Source: an uncultured Ruminococcus sp.
GTDB lineage: Bacteria; Bacillota; Clostridia; Oscillospirales; Ruminococcaceae
NCBI GenBank assembly: GCA_937901485.1
Contig: CALGTT010000025.1
Coordinates: 1-5,040, forward strand
Direction of reading: 5' to 3'
Length of the DNA: 5,040 bases
The notes below the pieces were generated by a model that made no database searches, was not told the DNA's origin, and worked only from the letters and a program-made list of their open reading frames with translations. Below, piece after piece: positions 4,851-5,040 of this stretch (the stretch's first letter is position 1; each line of letters begins with the position of its first letter). The position numbers and the translations under genes are program-made.

Positions 4851-5040
4851 ATGAACTCAACTGAAATCATCGTTGCCGCGCTGTCCCTTGTCGGGACACT
4901 CGGCGGCTCACTTGGCGGCATCCTTGTCTCCAGCAAGCTCACAAACTATCGCATTGAGCAGCTGGAAAAGAAGGTGGACAAGCACAACAACTTCGCAGCA
5001 CGAATGCCCGTGCTGGAAGAGCAAATGAAGGTCGCTAATC
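4851..5040 (+). CDS. XhlA/holin-associated small membrane protein, partial
   Basis: The 63 visible residues start MNSTEIIVAALSLVGTLGGS, continue with a Gly-rich hydrophobic helix up to about residue 27 (GGILVSS), then a basic-acidic helix with heptad spacing (YRIEQLEKKVDKHNN, then MPVLEEQMKVAN). One N-terminal membrane segment followed by a coiled coil is the usual shape of the XhlA/hemolysin-like proteins that lie just before the holin and endolysin in Clostridia prophages. The 'KLTNYRIEQLEKKVDKHNNF' segment (residues 30-49) is, from memory, characteristic of that group. The position right after the fibre agrees with the start of a lysis cassette. The 3' end is outside the window; such proteins usually have about 70-100 residues, so little is missing. 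It is expected in the cytoplasmic membrane, acting with a holin. Confidence 0.75.
   Translation, partial: MNSTEIIVAALSLVGTLGGSLGGILVSSKLTNYRIEQLEKKVDKHNNFAARMPVLEEQMKVAN

Overview
The window is the 3' part of a phage or prophage tail module, most likely from a siphovirus-type phage of a gut Clostridia/Ruminococcaceae-like bacterium. The case rests on gene order: tape measure C-terminus, small tail protein, hub protein, two small baseplate/fibre adaptors, beta-helix fibre, small XhlA/holin-like membrane protein. Strong AGGAGG-type ribosome sites, tight gene packing and fairly high GC (one hub line counted by hand is 40/60) fit this too. No integrase, attachment site, tRNA, rRNA or CRISPR array is visible. 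The host group is an inference from protein style, not from a marker gene.

Layout. Bases 1 to about 147 read on the minus strand as the C-terminal part of a hydrophobic membrane protein that does not belong to a tail operon. At about 130-150 this meets, head to head, a tape measure gene (137-979) that has lost its N-terminal part, so both genes are cut at the same point. Bases 980-1181 are non-coding and hold two tandem hairpin-containing repeat units. From 1182 to the end five complete genes and one partial gene run on the plus strand with almost no spacing: a 125-aa small tail protein, a 396-aa hub/Tal-type protein, 104-aa and 109-aa baseplate/fibre adaptors, a 474-aa fibre with a coiled coil and a C-terminal parallel beta-helix, and the start of a small membrane protein of the lysis cassette.

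How the genes work together. The tape measure sets tail length and sits inside the tube. The 125-aa protein and the hub close the distal end of the tail. The 104-, 109- and 474-aa proteins probably form the host-recognition apparatus, and the last gene begins the lysis functions. Genes from 1569 on appear translationally coupled, with stops and starts overlapping or within about 20 bases. The 125-aa gene is the exception: it has no recognisable Shine-Dalgarno and lies directly behind the repeat element.

The points most worth a second look are the repeat element inside an otherwise compact tail operon, the rearrangement-like junction at the left end, two different eight-residue tandem repeats inside the hub protein, and a 200-residue AT-richer domain of unknown kind at the start of the fibre protein. 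I see no clear new enzymatic or defence system.
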